Part shown: one piece after another, positions 27,474 through 38,079 of the stretch
How the letters are laid out: each line of letters begins with the position of its first letter
How positions within the stretch are numbered: the stretch's first letter is position 1
Assembly: GCF_022829445.1 (NCBI RefSeq)
Contig: NZ_JAKSXY010000084.1
Location: 1 to 64,000, forward strand
Source of the DNA: Methylobacterium sp. J-068
Lineage (GTDB): Bacteria > Pseudomonadota > Alphaproteobacteria > Rhizobiales > Beijerinckiaceae
Direction of reading: 5' to 3'
Length of the DNA: 64,000 bases
Translations under genes and position numbers: made by a program
The notes under the pieces: generated by a model
What the model was told of the DNA's origin: nothing
The model's database searches: none
Seen by the model: only the letters and a program-made list of their open reading frames with translations

Positions 27474-28634
27474 TTATGGCCGCGCCGTGCCGCCGAGCCC
27501 ATCGAAGAACACCTTCACCTTGGAGAAGAAGCCCGCGCTCTCCGGGTGATTCTCGTCCGACGCGGACTGATCGAATTCCTGGAGGAGTTCGCGCTGGCGC
27601 TTCGAAAGGTTCTGCGGCGTCTCGACGAAGACCTGGATGTAGAGGTCGCCGACGTCGCGCGAGCGCAGCACCGGCATGCCCTTGCCCTTGATGCGGAACT
27701 GCTTGGCGGTCTGCGTGCCGGCCGGGATGCGGACCTGGGTCTGGGAGCCGTCGATCACCGGAACGGTGATCTCGCCGGCGAGGGCCGCCGTCACCATCGA
27801 GATCGGCACCCGGCAGAACAGGTCCGCGCCGTCGCGCTGGAAGAACTCGTGCGGCTTGATCGAGAGGAAGACGTAGAGGTCGCCCGCAGGGCCGCCACGC
27901 AGGCCGGTCTCGCCCTCGCCGGCGAGGCGGATGCGCAGGCCGTCATCGACGCCCGCCGGCACGTTGATCGAGAGGGTGCGCTCGCGCGTGACCCGGCCGG
28001 CGCCGCTGCAGGCCGCGCAGGGATCGTCGATCATCTCGCCGCGCCCGTGGCAGTTCGGGCAGGTGCGCTCGATGGCGAAGAAGCCTTGCGCCGCGCGGAC
28101 CCGGCCGTAGCCGCCGCAGGTCTGGCAGGGGCGCGGTTTCGAGCCGGCCTTGGCACCTGAGCCCGAGCAGACCTCGCAGGTGACCGAGGTCGCCATCTTG
28201 ATGGTCTCGGCCTTGCCGGCGAAGGCCTCCTCCAGGGAGATCTCGAGGTTGTAGCGCAGATCCGCGCCGCGCTCGCGGCTCGGGCCACCCCGCGCGCCGC
28301 CCCGCTGCCCACCGGGCGCGGCACGGCCGTCGCCGAAGAAATTGTCGAAGATGTCCGACATGAAGTCGCCGAACTCGTTGCCGAAGCCCGGTCCGCCGCC
28401 GCCGCCCTGCTGGAAGGCGGCATGGCCGAATCGATCGTAGGCGGCCCGCTTCTGGCCGTCCGAGAGGCACTGATAGGCCTCGTTGATTTCCTTGAACTTG
28501 AGTTCGGCCTCCGCATTCCCCGGATTGCGGTCGGGGTGATAGCTCATGGCGAGCTTGCGGAAGGCGACCTTCAGTTCTCCGTCGGTCGCGGTCTTGGAGA
28601 CGCTCAGAATCTCGTAATAGTCCCGCTTCGACAT
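27474..28634 (-). CDS. dnaJ: Chaperone DnaJ (Hsp40)
   Basis: A 386-residue type I J-protein that stimulates DnaK ATP hydrolysis and delivers substrates. The J domain starts [15 protein letters not shown] and holds the HPD motif in [11 protein letters not shown] Gly/Phe linker ([16 protein letters not shown]) follows. Four zinc-finger repeats are intact: [24 protein letters not shown] and CAACSGAG. The C-terminal substrate domain ends [15 protein letters not shown]. The ATG at 28634 has GAGGACGGGA upstream. It lies 145 bases below dnaK on the same strand, separated by a strong stem-loop. Confidence 0.97.
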   Translation of the reverse strand: MSKRDYYEILSVSKTATDGELKVAFRKLAMSYHPDRNPGNAEAELKFKEINEAYQCLSDGQKRAAYDRFGHAAFQQGGGGGPGFGNEFGDFMSDIFDNFFGDGRAAPGGQRGGARGGPSRERGADLRYNLEISLEEAFAGKAETIKMATSVTCEVCSGSGAKAGSKPRPCQTCGGYGRVRAAQGFFAIERTCPNCHGRGEMIDDPCAACSGAGRVTRERTLSINVPAGVDDGLRIRLAGEGETGLRGGPAGDLYVFLSIKPHEFFQRDGADLFCRVPISMVTAALAGEITVPVIDGSQTQVRIPAGTQTAKQFRIKGKGMPVLRSRDVGDLYIQVFVETPQNLSKRQRELLQEFDQSASDENHPESAGFFSKVKVFFDGLGGTARP

Positions 28635-28740
28635 TCCCGTCCTCAAAGTCCCCCGGCGCGCCGACCCACCGGGACTGCGCCGTCTTCCGTCCCAATTCCG
28701 CGCGCCGAACTACGCCCGCCCGGCGTCACCGGACATGGCA

Positions 28741-28764
28741 CGGGGCCGGATCGCTCCGGCCCCG
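28741..28764 (-). terminator. Stem-loop between dnaK and dnaJ
   Basis: CGGGGCCGGA and TCCGGCCCCG form a perfect 10-bp stem with a TCGC loop, 16 bases past the dnaK stop. There is no T-run, so it may be an attenuator or RNA-stabilising hairpin that lets dnaK be expressed above dnaJ. Confidence 0.6.
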
Positions 28765-28779
28765 CGTTCAGAGCAGGCC

Positions 28780-30693
<1,914 letters not shown>

Positions 30694-30851
30694 GGTGGGA
30701 TCCCTCTGTTGTCGTTTGGTCAAGCAGACCGCCGAGCCCCGAAGCAGCTCGGCCCATGGCTGTGCAAAACTGAATGTGTGAGAACGGGGTTGGGCACCGG
30801 TTCGCACCCCGGATCGGTGCGGAGCCGGGTCTTAATCCCGCGTCTCGGCCG

Positions 30852-30880
30852 ATATAAGAAGGGTGGTGCGGGGCCGCAAG
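30852..30880 (-). promoter_or_regulatory. Probable heat-shock/housekeeping promoter of dnaK
   Basis: On the minus strand CTTGCG (30875-30880) and TTATAT (30852-30857) are spaced by 17 bases. CTTG is the -35 hallmark of alphaproteobacterial RpoH promoters, and the -10 also suits the main sigma factor. This gives a leader of roughly 150 bases before the dnaK ATG. Confidence 0.5.
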
Positions 30881-31069
30881 ACGAAGCGCGCCACGCGGCG
30901 CATCCGATCTCGCCTGCCCGCGTTATCCCTTTCATTCACCTGATGGAATGGGCGCCGTGCGTCCGGCATTCCCGCGCCCCGGCACGGGGCCGAACCGCCG
31001 GCGCCTCCCGATCGTCCGACCGAAGCGCCCGTCCGCCGCCCCCATCGCGGGATGGTTCACAATGATATG

Positions 31070-31112
31070 CCCGCCATGGCGGGATCGCTCTCACACATGG
31101 TAAGCGTGTGGT
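31070..31112. promoter_or_regulatory. Palindromes upstream of the secreted protein at 31189
   Basis: CCCGCCATGGCGGG (31070-31083) is a perfect 14-bp palindrome. It is followed by TCACAC and GTGTGGTGA around a 9-base centre (31091-31114). Three GTAA-type repeats (GTAAGCGTG, GTAAGTGTG, GTAACGTG) follow to about 31138. The stretch 30694-31188 between dnaK and the next gene has no other supported feature apart from the dnaK promoter. Confidence 0.4.
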
Positions 31113-31188
31113 GAAAGTGCGTAAGTGTGCGGTAACGTGCTTGGCTGCGCATCCGTACGCCTCTCCTGTCACAGGCCCGAAAGTCTCG

Positions 31189-32157
31189 ATGCGTCCGACC
31201 CGCGTGCTTCTCCTCCTGCCGGTGCTGGCCTTCGTGCCCCAACCGGCCTCCGCGCAGTCGTTCTTCGAGGAGTTGTTCGGGATCGGTCGGGCGGCCAAGC
31301 CGCCGGTGCCGCCGCGCGGCGTGCCGGGCGTTCCCACGGCGCCGCCCCCCGGCGCGCCGGGCGAGGCCCCGCCCCCGGCGGCCGAGGTCCCGAAGGCGCC
31401 GCCCGTGCCGAGGCAGCCCGTGGTGCTCAAGGCGCCGGCCGAGGACAACGTGACGGGCCAGGAACTGATGCTCAACGGGCTCACCGGCAGCCTCAAGCTG
31501 GAGAAGGCGGGGGCCGGCACCACCGCCCGGATCACCCTGCCGGGCAACAAGATCTCGCAGCCTGTCGAGGCCTGCAAGGTGCCGCTCAACGGCGGCGCGC
31601 CGGTGGCGCTCTCGTCGGAGGGGCGTCCGGAGGGGGTCGGCCGCTTCGAGGTGGCGGGCGGCGCCTGCCCGTTACGGCTCGACGTGCTCGACGGCGCCGT
31701 CCTGGTGCGGACGCTGTCCGGCGCGGTCTGCACCTTCGCGGCCGCCGATTGCGCCACGACGCCCACCGGCCTGTGGGGGCCGGCCGCCGCGACCCTGATC
31801 CCGCGCGCGGGCGAGTTCGAGGGCGCGCGCGGCGGCGCCGACCGGGCGGTGCGCGAGAACTACAAGCTGATCAGCCAGCGCGTGCGCGGGGCCGACCTGC
31901 GCCCGGTCGTCACCGAGCAGGCGGCCTTCTCGTCGGACCGCGAACAGCTCTGCCGGACCTATGCCCGCGAGGGCGCGCACGGGTTCTGCAACCTGCGCTT
32001 CACCGAGGCGCGGGCGCTGGCCCTCGCGACGCGGCTGGGCGTCAACACGAGCGTGGCGACCCCGAGCGCGTCGGCCGCGCCGCCGCGTCCGCGCCGCAAG
32101 GCCCCGGTCGAGGGCATGAACCCGGATGCCGGCGGCGCGCCGTTCACGGAGCAGTAG
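31189..32157 (+). CDS. Secreted protein of unknown function with Pro-rich linker
   Basis: A 322-residue protein. A signal peptide (VLLLLPVLAFVPQPASAQ) ends near residue 21. A short SFFEELFGIG segment leads into a Pro/Gly/Ala-rich linker (about 33-85). A folded domain begins around EDNVTGQELMLNGLTGSLKL. It has seven cysteines in the mature part (for example EACKVPL, GACPLRL, AVCTFAAADC, QLCRTY, GFCNLRF), compatible with disulfides. The C-terminal FCNLRFTEARALALATRLG is followed by a basic tail. ATG 31189 is chosen because the signal peptide starts there. I recognise no named domain; periplasmic or cell-surface location is inferred. Confidence 0.7.
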   Translation: MRPTRVLLLLPVLAFVPQPASAQSFFEELFGIGRAAKPPVPPRGVPGVPTAPPPGAPGEAPPPAAEVPKAPPVPRQPVVLKAPAEDNVTGQELMLNGLTGSLKLEKAGAGTTARITLPGNKISQPVEACKVPLNGGAPVALSSEGRPEGVGRFEVAGGACPLRLDVLDGAVLVRTLSGAVCTFAAADCATTPTGLWGPAAATLIPRAGEFEGARGGADRAVRENYKLISQRVRGADLRPVVTEQAAFSSDREQLCRTYAREGAHGFCNLRFTEARALALATRLGVNTSVATPSASAAPPRPRRKAPVEGMNPDAGGAPFTEQ

Positions 32158-32202
32158 GACCGCGCGGACCGGTAGGATCGCAGGGCGCGCTCGCCCCGCC
32201 GC

Positions 32203-32811
32203 TCAGCTATGGCCGGCGCTGACCGAGAGCATCGCCAGATCGATGCCGTTGTTGCGCAGGGTCCGCTCGTACCTGGCGTCGAGGGCGGTGTGGAAGATCA
32301 TGTCCGGGTCGGCCGGGCAGACCAGCCAGCCATTGGCCAGGATCTCGTTCTCCAGTTGGCCCGCCTGCCAGCCGGCATAGCCGAGGGCGAGCACGGCGCT
32401 GGCGGGCCCGTCCCCGGCCGCGATGGCCCGCAGGATGTCCACCGTCGCGGTCAGGCAGATGCCGTCGTCGATGATCAGGGTCGACTGGTCGATGTGGAAA
32501 TCGTCCGTGTGCAGGACGAAGCCGCGCTTGGCGTCCACCGGGCCGCCCATCAGCACCGGCATGTGGCCGACGCGCTCGCGCAGGCGGATCGCGTCGGTCT
32601 CGCTCGCGATGTCGAGCTGGATCAGCAGGTCCGGCATGTTGAGGTCGGAGACCGGCTTGTTCAGGATGATCCCCATCGCGCCGTCGGCGGAGTGGGCGCA
32701 GAGATAGATCACCGAGCGCGAGAACCGGGAATCCGTGAGCCCCGGCATCGCCACCAGAAACTGACCGTCGAGATAGGCGGGATCACCCGCGCGGGGCCGG
32801 GAGGTCTGCAT
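32203..32811 (-). CDS. YqgE/AlgH family protein
   Basis: A 202-residue protein covering the whole DUF179 fold. Hallmarks are LDGQFLVAMPGLTDSRFSRS, VIYLCAHSADGAMGIILNKP, VLMGGPVDAKRGFVLH and ALGYAGWQAGQLENEILANG, with a terminal WLVCPADPDMIF. No catalytic residues are known for the family. Bacterial members have been linked to transcriptional or stress regulation, but the mechanism is open. It is convergent with the secreted protein and divergent from the peroxiredoxin, separated from the latter by 209 bases. Confidence 0.93.
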   Translation of the reverse strand: MQTSRPRAGDPAYLDGQFLVAMPGLTDSRFSRSVIYLCAHSADGAMGIILNKPVSDLNMPDLLIQLDIASETDAIRLRERVGHMPVLMGGPVDAKRGFVLHTDDFHIDQSTLIIDDGICLTATVDILRAIAAGDGPASAVLALGYAGWQAGQLENEILANGWLVCPADPDMIFHTALDARYERTLRNNGIDLAMLSVSAGHS

Positions 32812-33020
32812 CGCGCCATGCTACGCCGGCGCGCGGCGTTGTCCAGGGCGGGACACGCTCCCGGCGACGCGTTCCGGAACATGCCGCACCCCGGAGAAGC
32901 GGCCTCCCGCAACTCGACAGGCCAACCCCCGCGAGCTAGACGCTTCGACCACAGGCTGGCGGGACTCGACCCCGCGCGGCCCCCCAGTTCGAACCCCCTA
33001 CGATCTTCAGGAGACGACGG

Positions 33021-33503
33021 ATGACCATCCAGGTTGGCGACCACCTCCCCCAGGTGACGTTTCGCGTGAAGGGCGCGGAGGGGCCGGAGCCCAAGACCAC
33101 CGACGACCTCTTCAAGGGACGCCGCGTCGTCCTCGTCGGCGTGCCCGGCGCCTTCACCCCGAGCTGCCACCGCAACCACCTGCCGGGCTTCGTCGAGAAG
33201 CAGGCCGAGATCAAGGCGCGCGGCGTCGACGCCATCGCGATCACCTCGGTCAACGACGTGTTCGTGCTCGACGCCTGGCAGACGGCGAGCGGCGCCGAGG
33301 GCCTGGAGTTCCTGGCCGACGGCAATGCCGAGTTCGCCAAGGCCATCGGCCTCGACATGGACGGCGCCGGCTTCGGCCTCGGGCCGCGCTCGAAGCGCTA
33401 CGCCATGCTGGTCGAGGACGGCGTGGTGCGCGTGCTCAACGTCGAGGATTCCCCGGCCAAGACCGAGATCTCCGGCGCCGAGGCCCTGCTCAAGGTGATC
33501 TGA
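33021..33503 (+). CDS. Peroxiredoxin, Prx5 type
   Basis: A 160-residue thiol peroxidase expected to reduce hydrogen peroxide and alkyl hydroperoxides. The peroxidatic Cys49 is in GVPGAFTPSCHRNHLPGFVE, with the conserved Thr and Pro before it. The sequence has only this cysteine, so it is a 1-Cys enzyme, probably recycled by glutathione/glutaredoxin or another thiol. DAIAITSVNDVFVLDAW and FGLGPRSKRYAMLVEDGVV are family features. ATG 33021 has CAGGAG at good spacing. A terminator-like hairpin at 33513-33541 follows directly. Confidence 0.93.
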   Translation: MTIQVGDHLPQVTFRVKGAEGPEPKTTDDLFKGRRVVLVGVPGAFTPSCHRNHLPGFVEKQAEIKARGVDAIAITSVNDVFVLDAWQTASGAEGLEFLADGNAEFAKAIGLDMDGAGFGLGPRSKRYAMLVEDGVVRVLNVEDSPAKTEISGAEALLKVI

Positions 33504-33508
33504 GCCCC

Positions 33509-33660
33509 ATATCGGCTCCCTCTCGACACCGGAGGGAGCCGGTCCGGCCAAGCGCGGCCCGGGTTTCAGACCGGCTCGGTTTGATCGCTTCGATTGGGAT
33601 GGACGCGCCGCGCTCCATCTCCTTCCAGGAGAAGGGATCCGCGCTCGTCACCCGCCGAAT
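33509..33660. repeat. Dispersed repeat block with terminator-like hairpin
   Basis: CGGCTCCCTC (33513-33522) and GAGGGAGCCG (33532-33541) form a perfect 10-bp stem, 10 bases past the peroxiredoxin stop. Then come CAGACCGGCTCGGTTTGATCG, in two overlapping parts, and CATCTCCTTCCAGGAGAAGG, both recurring elsewhere in the window. The 276-base gap to thrB holds no supported gene. Confidence 0.65.
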
Positions 33661-33779
33661 GGTTCGCGAGCGGCGTTCGGCGACCGTGTCGTGTTCGGAT
33701 TCCAGGCTCCGCCGCGCGGCCCTGGGATGACGGCGGTGGCGTGGCACCGAAGCCGTCAGCCGAACAGCCGAATAGCCTA

Positions 33780-34751
33780 TCAGCCCGCCGCGCCCCGGCC
33801 GTAATCCTCCGCCCGCGTCGCGTTGCGGTGGAAGGTCAGCCGCCGGTCGTATTCCAGCGGGTCCTTCGGCTGCACCAGCGCCCCCGGCGGCACGTCGAGC
33901 CAGTCCACGAGACGGGTCAGCAGGAAGCGCAGGGCCGCGCCCCGGCACAGGATCGGAAGGGCCGCGACCTCCTCGGGCGTCAGCGGGCGCACCGCCTCGT
34001 AGCCGGCGATCAGGGCCGCGCCCCTGTCGCGGTCATACGTGCCGTCCGCGTCGAAGCACCAGGCGTTGAGGCAGATCGCGAGGTCGTAGGCGAAGGCGTC
34101 CGTGCAGGCGAAGTAGAAGTCGATCAGGCCCGACAAGTCGTCGCCGATGAAGAACACGTTGTCGGTGAAGAGGTCGGCGTGGATCACGCCCGAGGGCAGC
34201 CCGGCGGGCCAGCCGGCCCGGAGCGCGGCGAGATCGCCGCGCACGCGCGCGGCGAGGCCGGGCGAGACCGTGTCGGCCTGCGCTTCCGCGCCCCGGAACA
34301 GCGGGCCCCAGGCTTCCACCGAGAGGTTGTTGTCCCGGCGCATGCCGAAATCGCGGCCCGCCGCGTGCAGCCCGGCCAGCGCTCGCCCGAGGGCGCGGCA
34401 ATGGTCGGCGCCGGGGCGCTTGACCGAGACCCCGTCGAGGAAGCTGACGATCACCGCCGGCCGGCCGCAGAGCTCGCCCAACGCCACGCCCGCGCGGTTG
34501 CGGACCGGCTGCGGACAGGCGAGCCCGCGCGCAGCGAGATGCTCCATCAGGTTGAGGAAGAACGGCAGGTCGTCCACCCGCACCCGCTTCTCGTAGAGGG
34601 TGAGAATGTAGGAGCCGGCGGTGGTGTGCAGGTAGAAATTAGTGTTCTCGACGCCCTCGGCGATGCCCTTGTAGGAGAGCAGTGTGCCGATCTCGTAGGC
34701 GGAGAGGAAGGCGGTCAGCGCCTCGTCGGAGACCTCGGTGTAGACGGCCAC
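33780..34751 (-). CDS. thrB: Homoserine kinase, ThrB type II
   Basis: A 323-residue kinase of the choline/aminoglycoside kinase fold that phosphorylates homoserine in threonine synthesis; it is unrelated to the GHMP-type ThrB of E. coli. N-terminal AVYTEVSDEALTAFLSAYEI is typical of the alphaproteobacterial form. GIAEGVENTNFYLHT lies in the nucleotide region. The catalytic loop reads GVIHADLFTDNVFFIGDDLSG and the metal-binding segment LIDFYFACTDAFAYDLAI. The GTG at 34751 is the best start, matching the known N-terminus. ispH lies upstream on the same strand across a terminator. Confidence 0.93.
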   Translation of the reverse strand: MAVYTEVSDEALTAFLSAYEIGTLLSYKGIAEGVENTNFYLHTTAGSYILTLYEKRVRVDDLPFFLNLMEHLAARGLACPQPVRNRAGVALGELCGRPAVIVSFLDGVSVKRPGADHCRALGRALAGLHAAGRDFGMRRDNNLSVEAWGPLFRGAEAQADTVSPGLAARVRGDLAALRAGWPAGLPSGVIHADLFTDNVFFIGDDLSGLIDFYFACTDAFAYDLAICLNAWCFDADGTYDRDRGAALIAGYEAVRPLTPEEVAALPILCRGAALRFLLTRLVDWLDVPPGALVQPKDPLEYDRRLTFHRNATRAEDYGRGAAG

Positions 34752-34775
34752 GGCGCTTCGCTTGGATTCTCGGGG

Positions 34776-34808
34776 GTAAGAAAAGGACAAGGGCGCCGAA
34801 CGGCGCCC
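34776..34808 (-). terminator. Rho-independent terminator of ispH
   Basis: On the minus strand GGGCGCCG, a TT loop and CGGCGCCC (34791-34808) are followed by TTGTCCTTTTCTT. It lies 31 bases past the ispH stop and upstream of thrB, so the two genes are probably separate units. Confidence 0.8.
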
Positions 34809-34839
34809 CTGCGATGCTTCGGGCCGTGAAGGCGGCCGA

Positions 34840-35841
34840 TTACTCGGCCGCTTCGCTGCGCAGCTCACGCGGCAGCGGGAAGGACATGTCCTCGACCACC
34901 GTCGAGACCGTGTCCACCGTCACGGTGTAGCGGGCCGCGAAGGCATCGATGATCTCCTCCACCAGCACCTCCGGCGCGGAGGCGCCGGCGGTCAGGCCGA
35001 GCTTGCGGATGCCCTCGAAGGCCGGCCAGTCGATCTCCTCGGCGCGCAGCACGAGGCGGGTGATCGGGCAGCCGACGCGCTCGGCGACCTCGCGCAGGCG
35101 CTGCGAGTTCGAGGAGTTCGACGAGCCGACGACGATGACCGCGTCGACCAGCGGCGCCACCTGCTTGACCGCCTCCTGGCGGTTCGTGGTGGCGTAGCAG
35201 ATGTCGTCCTTGTGCGGCCCGGTGATGGTCGGGAACTTCTCCTTGAGCGCCGCCACGATGTGCCGGGTGTCGTCCACCGACAGGGTCGTCTGCGTCACCC
35301 AGGCGAGGTTGTCGCGGTTCTCCGGCTCCAGGGCGGCGATCTGCTCCAGATCCTCGACCAGGGTGATCGAGCCCTTGGGCAGCTGGCCCATGGTGCCGAC
35401 GACCTCCGGATGGCCGGAATGGCCGACGAGCAGCACGTGGCGGCCGCGCTTGTGGTGGATCTCGGCCTCGCGGTGGACCTTGGTCACCAGCGGGCAGGTG
35501 GCGTCGATGGTGGTGAGCCCGCGCGAATCGGCGTTGTGCGGCACCGTCTTGGCGACGCCGTGGGCCGAGAAGATCACCGGGGCGGAGCCGTCCGGAACCT
35601 CGTCGAGCTCGCGCACGAAGACCGCGCCCTTCCGCTTCAGGCTCTCGACCACGTACTTGTTGTGGACGATCTCGTGACGGACGTAGACCGGGGGTCCGTA
35701 GATGGCGAGCGCGCGCTCCACCACGTCGATGGCCCGCACGACGCCGGCGCAGAAGCCGCGCGGCGCACAGAGCAGGATCTCCAGGGGCGGCTTCACCGCG
35801 TCGCCCGGAACGGAGGTGGTCGTCAGATTCGCGTCGCTCAT
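34840..35841 (-). CDS. ispH: 4-hydroxy-3-methylbut-2-enyl diphosphate reductase
   Basis: A 333-residue [4Fe-4S] enzyme making isopentenyl and dimethylallyl diphosphate in the last step of the MEP isoprenoid pathway. Cluster cysteines lie in [18 protein letters not shown] (Cys31), [13 protein letters not shown] and [15 protein letters not shown]. Substrate-binding residues appear in [27 protein letters not shown] and [13 protein letters not shown]. The ATG at 35841 follows a short variable arm. The C-terminus ends [10 protein letters not shown]. It is the first gene of its unit, and the MocR-family gene lies upstream with the same orientation. Confidence 0.97.
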   Translation of the reverse strand: MSDANLTTTSVPGDAVKPPLEILLCAPRGFCAGVVRAIDVVERALAIYGPPVYVRHEIVHNKYVVESLKRKGAVFVRELDEVPDGSAPVIFSAHGVAKTVPHNADSRGLTTIDATCPLVTKVHREAEIHHKRGRHVLLVGHSGHPEVVGTMGQLPKGSITLVEDLEQIAALEPENRDNLAWVTQTTLSVDDTRHIVAALKEKFPTITGPHKDDICYATTNRQEAVKQVAPLVDAVIVVGSSNSSNSQRLREVAERVGCPITRLVLRAEEIDWPAFEGIRKLGLTAGASAPEVLVEEIIDAFAARYTVTVDTVSTVVEDMSFPLPRELRSEAAE

Positions 35842-35968
35842 GATAGCCGGGATGTGGCGAGGCGGGGTCGCCCCTGTCAACCGCCTATACCGTAAAACCC
35901 GCGTGCTGGCACCCGCGCCCGCGCGAAACCGGGGTGGCGTGGCGCGCAGGCCCCGTATCGGGCGCGGG

Positions 35969-37414
35969 TCATGCCGCCGATCCGGCCAACCGCCCCGGCA
36001 CCGGGACGCTCGCGGCCAGCGCCGCCTCCAGCAGCGGGATCATGCGCGGATCGGTGCATTGGGCCACGTTGAAGCGCAGGAAGGCGTTGCCGAGCGACGA
36101 CATGCTGAAGGCCCCGCCGGGCGCCAGCACCAGGCCCCGCGCCAGGGCGTTGCGGGCGACCTCCGCCGAATCCATGCCGTCCGGCAGCCGCATCCACAGG
36201 AAGAAACCGCCGCTGGGCTCCAGCCAGGCGCGCAATCCGCACGCTTCCAGGCGGCGCAGGGCCGGCGCCATGGTGCGAGCGAGCTTTTCGCGCACCTCCG
36301 CGATGTGCCGGCGGTAGGTCCCGTCCGTGAGCAGGGTGTGCATCAGCGTCGCCGAGAGCAGGCCGCTGCCCAGGCTCATCGCGAGCTTGAGGTCGACGAG
36401 CGGCTCCACCCAATCCTCGCGCAGCACGACGAAGCCGCAGCGGATCGCGGCCGAGAGCGTCTTCGAGAAGCTGCCGACCTGGATCACCCGTTCCAGCCCG
36501 TCGAAGCCGGCCAGGCGCGGCGAGGGCTCGCCCTCGAAATCCCCGAAGATGTCGTCCTCGACGATGAGGGTGTCGTGCGCCTCCGCGAGCTTGAGGACGC
36601 GGTGCGCCACCGCCGGGGCCAGGGTCGCCCCGGTGGGATTATGGAGCGCCGAGTTGGTCAGGTAGAAGCGCGGCCTGTGCTCGGCCATGAGGTCCGCGAG
36701 GGCGCCGAGATCGGGGCCGGACGGCGTCAGCGGCACGCCGACGATCCGCGCCCGGTGCGCCCGCAGCAGGGCGTGGTAGTTGAAGTAGCAGGGGTCGTCC
36801 ACCAGCACGGTGTCGCCCGGTTCGAGCAGGAAGCGGCAGAGCAGATCCACCGCCTGCGTCGCCGAATCGACCAGCACGACCTGGTCGGCCTCCGCCTCGA
36901 TGCCCTTCTCGGCAAGGCGCCGGGCGATCTGCGCGCGTAAAGGTGGGAAACCCAGCGGCTGATCGTGCGCGACGAGGTTCGCCTCCGGCCCGCGCGCGAG
37001 GTGCCGCAGGCCCCGGCGGATCGCCGCGTTCGGCATCCAGGCGGCCGGGAGCCAGCCTGAGCCCGGCAGGACGAGGTCGGGGCCCGCCTGCATCGATTGC
37101 CGGGTGATCCAGAGCGGGTCCACCGCCCGGTCGAGCTGCGGCCCCACCGTCTTCAGGCAGAGCGGGCGCGTCTTGCCGGCGACGTAGAAGCCCGAGCCCC
37201 GGCGCGCCACGATGGCGCCCTCGGCCCCGAGGCGGTCATAGGCCTCCACCACGGTGGATTTCGACACGCCCATGGTCTCGGCGAAGGCCCGCACGGAGGG
37301 CAGGCGCGCGCCGGGCATGAGCGTGCGCCCGGCGATCCGCTGGGTGATCGCCGCCGCGACGGTCTCGACCAGGGTCGGCGCGGCGCCGGGTGCGGGGCGG
37401 GATGCGGCCTTCAT
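35969..37414 (-). CDS. MocR-family regulator (GntR helix-turn-helix fused to aminotransferase fold)
   Basis: A 481-residue protein. Residues about 15-85 form a GntR winged helix, with [20 protein letters not shown] and [21 protein letters not shown] linker leads to a class I aminotransferase-like domain with the PLP lysine in [19 protein letters not shown] and the substrate region [11 protein letters not shown]. MocR proteins sense PLP or amino compounds and usually control a divergent neighbour. Here that is the DUF1127 gene, with an inverted repeat CTGGCCA/TGGCCAG between them. The ATG at 37414 follows AGGAGCAGGAC. The closest characterised types are PdxR and GabR; the effector is unknown. 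Confidence 0.92.
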   Translation of the reverse strand: MKAASRPAPGAAPTLVETVAAAITQRIAGRTLMPGARLPSVRAFAETMGVSKSTVVEAYDRLGAEGAIVARRGSGFYVAGKTRPLCLKTVGPQLDRAVDPLWITRQSMQAGPDLVLPGSGWLPAAWMPNAAIRRGLRHLARGPEANLVAHDQPLGFPPLRAQIARRLAEKGIEAEADQVVLVDSATQAVDLLCRFLLEPGDTVLVDDPCYFNYHALLRAHRARIVGVPLTPSGPDLGALADLMAEHRPRFYLTNSALHNPTGATLAPAVAHRVLKLAEAHDTLIVEDDIFGDFEGEPSPRLAGFDGLERVIQVGSFSKTLSAAIRCGFVVLREDWVEPLVDLKLAMSLGSGLLSATLMHTLLTDGTYRRHIAEVREKLARTMAPALRRLEACGLRAWLEPSGGFFLWMRLPDGMDSAEVARNALARGLVLAPGGAFSMSSLGNAFLRFNVAQCTDPRMIPLLEAALAASVPVPGRLAGSAA

Positions 37415-37441
37415 CTGTCCTGCTCCTCGTCCCGGACAATT

Positions 37442-37478
37442 CTGGCCAACCGTACTGGACTGTGCCTGTCGTGGCCAG
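37442..37478. promoter_or_regulatory. Candidate MocR operator
   Basis: CTGGCCA (37442-37448) and TGGCCAG (37472-37478) are inverted with a centre-to-centre distance of 30 bases, about three helical turns. They lie 28 bases upstream of the regulator start and 68 bases upstream of the DUF1127 start. A further TACTGGAC sits between them. Confidence 0.4.
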
Positions 37479-37545
37479 CCCGGACCGGGCATCCCATCGG
37501 ACATCGGCGCCTCAGGAGATCGGGCGCCGGGCAGGGACGCACATC

Positions 37546-37902
37546 ATGGACGCTATCACCCCATCGACGACAGAATCGAATTCCACCGGCGCCGGCCGTG
37601 CCGTGCTGGCGCGCGCCAAGGCTCGGCTCAAGCGCTGGATGGCGGCCGCCGCCGAGGGTATGTCGCGCGCCGCGATCAACCGGCGCGTGGTCCGCCAGCT
37701 CTCCGCGATGTCCGACCGCGAACTCAAGGATATCGGCCTCGTGCGCCAGGATGTCCTCGATTCCGAGACGCTCCTGCTGGAGGGCGACGCGTCGAGCTTC
37801 CTGATCGGCCGCCGCGAGGAGCGCCGGTCGGGGCGCCGCATCCCGACCGGGCAGTGGCCGCCGCGAAGCCCCGCGGACCAGTGGCCGCCGCGAACGCGTT
37901 GA
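37546..37902 (+). CDS. DUF1127 protein with Pro/Trp-rich tail
   Basis: A 118-residue basic protein. The DUF1127 core is in NRRVVRQLSAMSDRELKDIG, continued by LVRQDVLDSE. The N-terminal 45 residues hold an Arg/Lys/Ala helix. Unusually the tail repeats QWPPR twice (GQWPPRSPADQWPPR) from a duplicated stretch of DNA. Some DUF1127 proteins bind RNA or tune phosphate, carbon or stress responses; most are 45-70 residues, so this one is extended at both ends. The ATG at 37546 has GCAGGGAC upstream. It diverges from the MocR gene and may be its target. Confidence 0.78.
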   Translation: MDAITPSTTESNSTGAGRAVLARAKARLKRWMAAAAEGMSRAAINRRVVRQLSAMSDRELKDIGLVRQDVLDSETLLLEGDASSFLIGRREERRSGRRIPTGQWPPRSPADQWPPRTR

Positions 37903-38079
37903 GGTGCTGATTCGCACGACGGGACTCGACCGTCGGAGTTGTCGGGGCTCGCCGACGTGACGGGCGGGCCCCCTATGGTTAAGAAGGGGCCGCCCGGCAT
38001 ACTGGATCGGATTCGATCGACCTCGGCCTTCCCGGCCCCGAACCCCTCCAGCCTTCGGATTTCCAAGCCCCGGATCGTC

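Noticed and set aside
33490..33948. Minus-strand frame across the gap before thrB
   Set aside because: It crosses dispersed repeats and the end of thrB in another frame. No start signal or domain is visible.
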